Source of the DNA: Chromohalobacter nigrandesensis
Lineage (GTDB): Bacteria > Pseudomonadota > Gammaproteobacteria > Pseudomonadales > Halomonadaceae
Reading direction: 5' to 3'
NCBI RefSeq assembly: GCF_023061285.1
Contig: NZ_JAKGAM010000001.1
Coordinates: forward strand, 186,001 to 250,000
Length of the DNA stretch: 64,000 nucleotides
The position numbers were made by a program, and so were the translations under genes. Position 1 is the stretch's first letter, and each line of letters opens with the position of its first letter. Under the pieces are notes generated by a model. The model saw only the letters and a program-made list of their open reading frames with translations. It ran no database searches and was not told the DNA's origin. Positions 62,288-64,000 of the stretch are shown piece after piece.

Positions 62288-62394
62288 GCGGCGACGGGGA
62301 CAGGCCGACGCGGAGGTGCTGTAAACCCTTTCCTGGGCACTACCGATTCCTTCCCTGGAATCGGACCTCCACTCTGGCCTGTCCTCGTCGCCGC
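62288..62394. repeat. Covarying structured repeat, copy C
   Basis: A 19-base outer stem (62288-62306 with 62376-62394) pairs with one mismatch. GGAGGT pairs with ACCTCC inside it. Then come the core with CCC-TTTCCT-GGG and the inner hairpin CGATTCC-TTCCCT-GGAATCG (62344-62363). On the minus strand, shared by rhlB and dinG, the loops read AGGGAA and AGGAAA. The element lies immediately before dinG. Confidence 0.78.
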
Positions 62395-62488
62395 TCACCA
62401 AGGGGCCAACGCAGCCCGGGCAGTCTTTCTTCAAGCGGCGTAGCCGCTGTCTTCCAGCTTCCAGGCACGCAGTGCCGATCTTCACGCT

Positions 62489-63763
62489 TCAGAGCAACCC
62501 TTCGGGAGGATGCTGACAAGGCAGCTTGGCGTCGATGTAGGATTCGATTCCCGGCAGCGCAAAGGCATCTTCTTCGCCGACGAAACTGATCGACACGCCC
62601 TCGGCACCGGCCCGCCCCGTACGGCCGATACGGTGAACGTAATCTTCGGGGTCTTCCGGCAGGGTGTAATTCACCACATGGCTGACATCATCGATATGAA
62701 TGCCACGCCCTGCCACGTCAGTGGCGACCAGCACATCCACTTCGCCGTTACGGAAGCGATCGAGGGTTTCGATACGTGCTTTTTGCGGCACATCACCGGA
62801 GAGCATCGCCACATTGATGCCGGCCTCACGCAAGGACGAGTCGAGATTGCGCACCAGGTCACGGCGGTTACCGAACACGATCACGCGTTCCATGCTCTCC
62901 TGATTGAGCAAGTTGATCAGCAGGCGCTGCTTGTCGCTGTCACCCACCAGATAGACACGCTGGTCGATGTTGGCGGCATTCTCGAGGCTGGCCTCGATCT
63001 CGACGTGCGTGGCGCCATGCGTCCACTGGCTGGCCAGGTTGAGAATGTCCGGGCTGAACGTCGCCGAGAACAGGAAGGTCTGGCGCTCTTCGGCCTTGGG
63101 CGTATGCTGGATGATGCGCTTGACGTCAGGGATGAAGCCCATCGACAGCATGCGATCCGCTTCGTCGAGAACCAGCACTTCGGTTTGCGTCAAATCGACA
63201 TCGCGCTTCTCGTGGAAGTCGAGCAGCCGCCCGGGGGTCGCCACCAGCACATCGAGATTGCGCGACAATTGCTCGCGCTGCTTCTGATAGTCCATACCAC
63301 CGACGACACTCGCCACATTGAGCGACGTGAAGCGCGCCAGTGCCTTGGCATCCTTCTCGATCTGCAGTGCCAGCTCTCGTGTCGGCGCGACAATCAACGC
63401 GCGCGGCGCACCGGGCTTCTGACCATCGGGGGCTTTCTCTTCCAGGAAATACGCCAGAATCGAGATCAGGAAAGCGGCGGTCTTGCCGGTACCCGTCTGC
63501 GCCTTGCCGACCACATCGCCGCCGAGCAGCGTATGCGTCAAGGCTTCCGCCTGGATCGGCGTGCAGTATTCGAATCCCAGGGCGTGAATCGCACGCATCA
63601 GCGGCACGGGAAGATCGAAATCGTGAAAACGCCACTTGCCCGCCACCGGCGTTACCTGGAACTGCTTGACGTCCCACTGGGACTGCGAACGCCGCGGCTT
63701 GCGACGCCGACGCTTGGGCTTGCGGTTCTGGGCCGGTGCTGGGGTTTTATCCGACTCACTCAT
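62489..63763 (-). CDS. rhlB: DEAD-box RNA helicase RhlB
   Basis: RhlB unwinds RNA and works with RNase E in mRNA decay. The 424-residue protein has a basic N-terminal tail ([17 protein letters not shown]), the Q motif FEYCTPIQ, Walker A AQTGTGKT, motif Ia [12 protein letters not shown] (VLDEADRM), SAT, and the C-terminal [11 protein letters not shown] and [10 protein letters not shown]. The basic extension is at the N-terminus, as in Pseudomonas RhlB, rather than the C-terminus of E. coli. dinG follows 220 bases downstream on the same strand. Confidence 0.92.
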   Translation of the reverse strand: MSESDKTPAPAQNRKPKRRRRKPRRSQSQWDVKQFQVTPVAGKWRFHDFDLPVPLMRAIHALGFEYCTPIQAEALTHTLLGGDVVGKAQTGTGKTAAFLISILAYFLEEKAPDGQKPGAPRALIVAPTRELALQIEKDAKALARFTSLNVASVVGGMDYQKQREQLSRNLDVLVATPGRLLDFHEKRDVDLTQTEVLVLDEADRMLSMGFIPDVKRIIQHTPKAEERQTFLFSATFSPDILNLASQWTHGATHVEIEASLENAANIDQRVYLVGDSDKQRLLINLLNQESMERVIVFGNRRDLVRNLDSSLREAGINVAMLSGDVPQKARIETLDRFRNGEVDVLVATDVAGRGIHIDDVSHVVNYTLPEDPEDYVHRIGRTGRAGAEGVSISFVGEEDAFALPGIESYIDAKLPCQHPPEGLL

Positions 63764-64000
63764 AGGCTTCTATGTCTGTCCATATTCGTACGCAAATGCA
63801 TGAATCCAGCGCGCTTTTCCGCCTTTCCGGAGCGCGCCACGGCCATCGCGACAGCCAAGCTGGATCACGACGCAAGCGGACATTGTATCAGTCATTGCCA
63901 AGCATCGCGCGGGCATCACACTCAAGCACGGATGTCGCCCGGCAGCGCGACTGGTAGAATAGTCCTCAAGTCAATACGACACAGGATCACGACATGACAC
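63764..64000. other. Upstream region of rhlB; start of a further gene at the edge
   Basis: Promoter region of the leftward rhlB. At 63995 an ATG (preceded by CAGGATCACGAC) may begin a rightward gene that continues beyond the window. Nothing else is evident. Confidence 0.35.

Noticed and set aside
62510-63997. 495-codon plus-strand frame opposite rhlB
   Set aside because: Antisense to a complete DEAD-box helicase; composition is typical of a third-frame shadow.

Overview
The window reads as chromosomal DNA of a GC-rich, halophilic gammaproteobacterium, most likely Halomonadaceae (Chromohalobacter/Halomonas). That placement is inferred from the protein families (MvaT-type nucleoid protein, AlgU-MucA, AroF-type DAHP synthase, NhaC-like antiporter, Flp/Tad pilus) and from the block orders lepA-lepB-rnc-era-recO-pdxJ and cysM-rlmD-relA-mazG. 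No rRNA or tRNA gene, CRISPR array or intact insertion sequence was seen.

Layout. 0-3.4 kb: a Wzz-type chain-length regulator and a class V PLP-fold protein that has lost its catalytic lysine. 3.4-8.4 kb: a dense toxin-antitoxin patch (hicAB, a relE-like pair, a hicB fragment, a deleted higB with intact higA, tacAT) bracketed by direct repeats that carry a copy of the 3' end of cysQ, followed by cysQ and parDE. 8.5-11.5 kb: a CNNM/CBS membrane protein, an unknown membrane protein, cspA and a DNA-binding-domain-less MvaT-like protein. 11.5-27.1 kb: a long leftward Flp/Tad pilus cluster, preceded by a glycine-rich lipoprotein and a TpsB-type outer-membrane translocator and followed by an EAL phosphodiesterase. 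27.6-36.5 kb: AraC and MvaT regulators, an antiporter, a probable CsrB/RsmZ-type small RNA, a porin, a diguanylate cyclase, an SOS-box-preceded SatD-like gene with a broken partner, amiD and an XRE-cupin regulator. 36.7-64 kb: benE, ppc, the mazG-relA-rlmD-cysM block, barA, the pdxJ-to-lepA block, degP-mucA-algU, aroF, dinG and rhlB.

How it fits together. Two signalling themes recur. The first is c-di-GMP (an EAL enzyme next to the pilus genes and a GGDEF enzyme at 33 kb). The second is BarA-Csr/Rsm control: a BarA kinase is present, and a small RNA at 30.7 kb has several GGA-bearing hairpins and a terminator.

The strongest new observation is a three-copy structured repeat (20.83, 35.79 and 62.29 kb). 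Its stems change sequence between copies while keeping their pairing, and its loops stay constant. Read on the minus strand, the loops are GGA-bearing hexaloops like those bound by CsrA/RsmA. Two copies lie just upstream of minus-strand genes (tadA, dinG). I propose a dispersed cis-acting post-transcriptional element, possibly a CsrA target. No databases or folding programs were available; all structure calls are by eye.
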